DNA of 22,324 nt from a virus. The DNA lies in the IMG/VR virus record IMGVR_UViG_3300035704_000306, positions 1 to 22,324 of that record. One strand, 5' to 3'. The notes below the pieces were generated by a model. It saw only the letters and a program-made list of their open reading frames with translations, searched no databases and was not told the DNA's origin. Below are positions 21,998 to 22,324 of this stretch, piece by piece; within the stretch, counting starts at the first letter, position 1, and the number at the start of each line of letters is the position of its first letter. Both the position numbers and the translations under genes were made by a program.

Positions 21998-22324
21998 GTG
22001 CAGGCGATCGTTTTGGTTGGCGGGGAGGGGACGCGGTTGAGGCCGCTGACCTACGGGACTCCCAAGCCGATGGTGCCGATCATGAACGTCCCGTTCTTGG
22101 CCCGCACGATGGAGCGCCTGTACGAGGCCGGGATCCGCGACGTGATCCTACCGGCAGGGTACATGCCCCAAGCGATCGTCGACTATTTCGGCGACGGATC
22201 GCGGCTCAACATGCAAATTACCTACGTGATCGAGGAGACTCCGCTCGGCACCGCGGGCGCGATCAAGAACGTCGAGCAGCACATTACCGGGCGGTTCTTC
22301 GTGCTCAACGGCGACGTCCTGACC
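21998..22324 (+). CDS. Sugar-nucleotide pyrophosphorylase (5' part, runs off window)
   Basis: The frame starts at a GTG (21998) with a very strong GGAGGAGG (21983-21990) 7 bases upstream and is open to the end of the window (109 codons seen). The N-terminal Rossmann signature GGEGTRLRPLT, followed by PKPMVPIMN, is that of nucleotidyltransferases making NDP-sugars from sugar-1-phosphate and NTP. ETPLGTAGAI and LNGDV (the metal-binding Asp) follow at the expected places. Mannose-1-phosphate guanylyltransferase or glucose-1-phosphate nucleotidyltransferase are both possible, and the deciding residues lie beyond the window. It is chromosomal and unrelated to the element. Confidence 0.88.
   Translation, partial: MQAIVLVGGEGTRLRPLTYGTPKPMVPIMNVPFLARTMERLYEAGIRDVILPAGYMPQAIVDYFGDGSRLNMQITYVIEETPLGTAGAIKNVEQHITGRFFVLNGDVLT

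Overview
The window is bacterial, fairly GC-rich chromosomal DNA interrupted by an integrated mobile element. The host cannot be named with certainty. The run of secreted lipoproteins with LYVSD/NHL-type beta-propeller repeats and the general codon style resemble uncultivated phyla such as Candidatus Eremiobacterota (WPS-2), but this is an impression, not a search result.

Left chromosomal part (1-6670). It holds an ORC/AAA-type ATPase with a C-terminal winged helix (144-1343) and an 850-base stretch with little coding. Three lipoproteins predicted to fold as beta-propellers follow: two diverged paralogues in tandem on + (2191-3162, 3511-4470) and a six-bladed NHL protein converging from - (4467-5528). 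Last is a tyrosine integrase that has lost its N-terminal third (5713-6594).

Element (6671-21115, repeat unit about 14.4 kb). A 29-bp direct repeat equal to the 3' end of a tRNA-Glu gene bounds it (attL 6671-6699, attR 21087-21115, the latter inside the intact tRNA). A 19-bp putative integrase arm-site motif lies just inside both ends, with a third degenerate copy at 7533. The complete integrase (18996-20150) sits at the tRNA end. The left end carries a leftward cassette (membrane protein, small Cys-rich protein, putative regulator). Facing it is a tightly overlapping rightward operon: HTH protein, Xis-like HTH, a 54-aa protein and a 1312-aa tail tape-measure protein. Downstream are a coiled-coil protein, a 99-aa protein, a replication initiator whose gene contains seven palindromic iterons and an AT-rich tract (a lambda O-like origin), and a CxxC/HTH protein. 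Then come a ribbon-helix-helix-like protein divergent from a serine recombinase, two small proteins that start with the same MGDVxxLFD peptide, a full-length terminase large subunit, a C4 zinc-finger protein, an unknown protein, the integrase and a convergent cargo gene.

I see no portal, major capsid, head protease, tail tube, baseplate or lysis gene. The element has what is needed to excise, replicate and package DNA, plus a tape measure, but cannot build a virion. It therefore looks like a phage satellite that would exploit a helper, or a strongly reduced prophage; the maintained origin, terminase and integrase favour the satellite reading.

Right chromosomal part (21094-22324). tRNA-Glu(CTC) and tRNA-Gln(CTG) lie in tandem on -, preceded by an HNH endonuclease gene on -, then the start of a sugar-nucleotide pyrophosphorylase gene on + that runs off the window. 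The integrase relic immediately left of attL has the same orientation and the same position relative to the tRNA end as the complete integrase, which suggests successive insertions at this tRNA-Glu gene.
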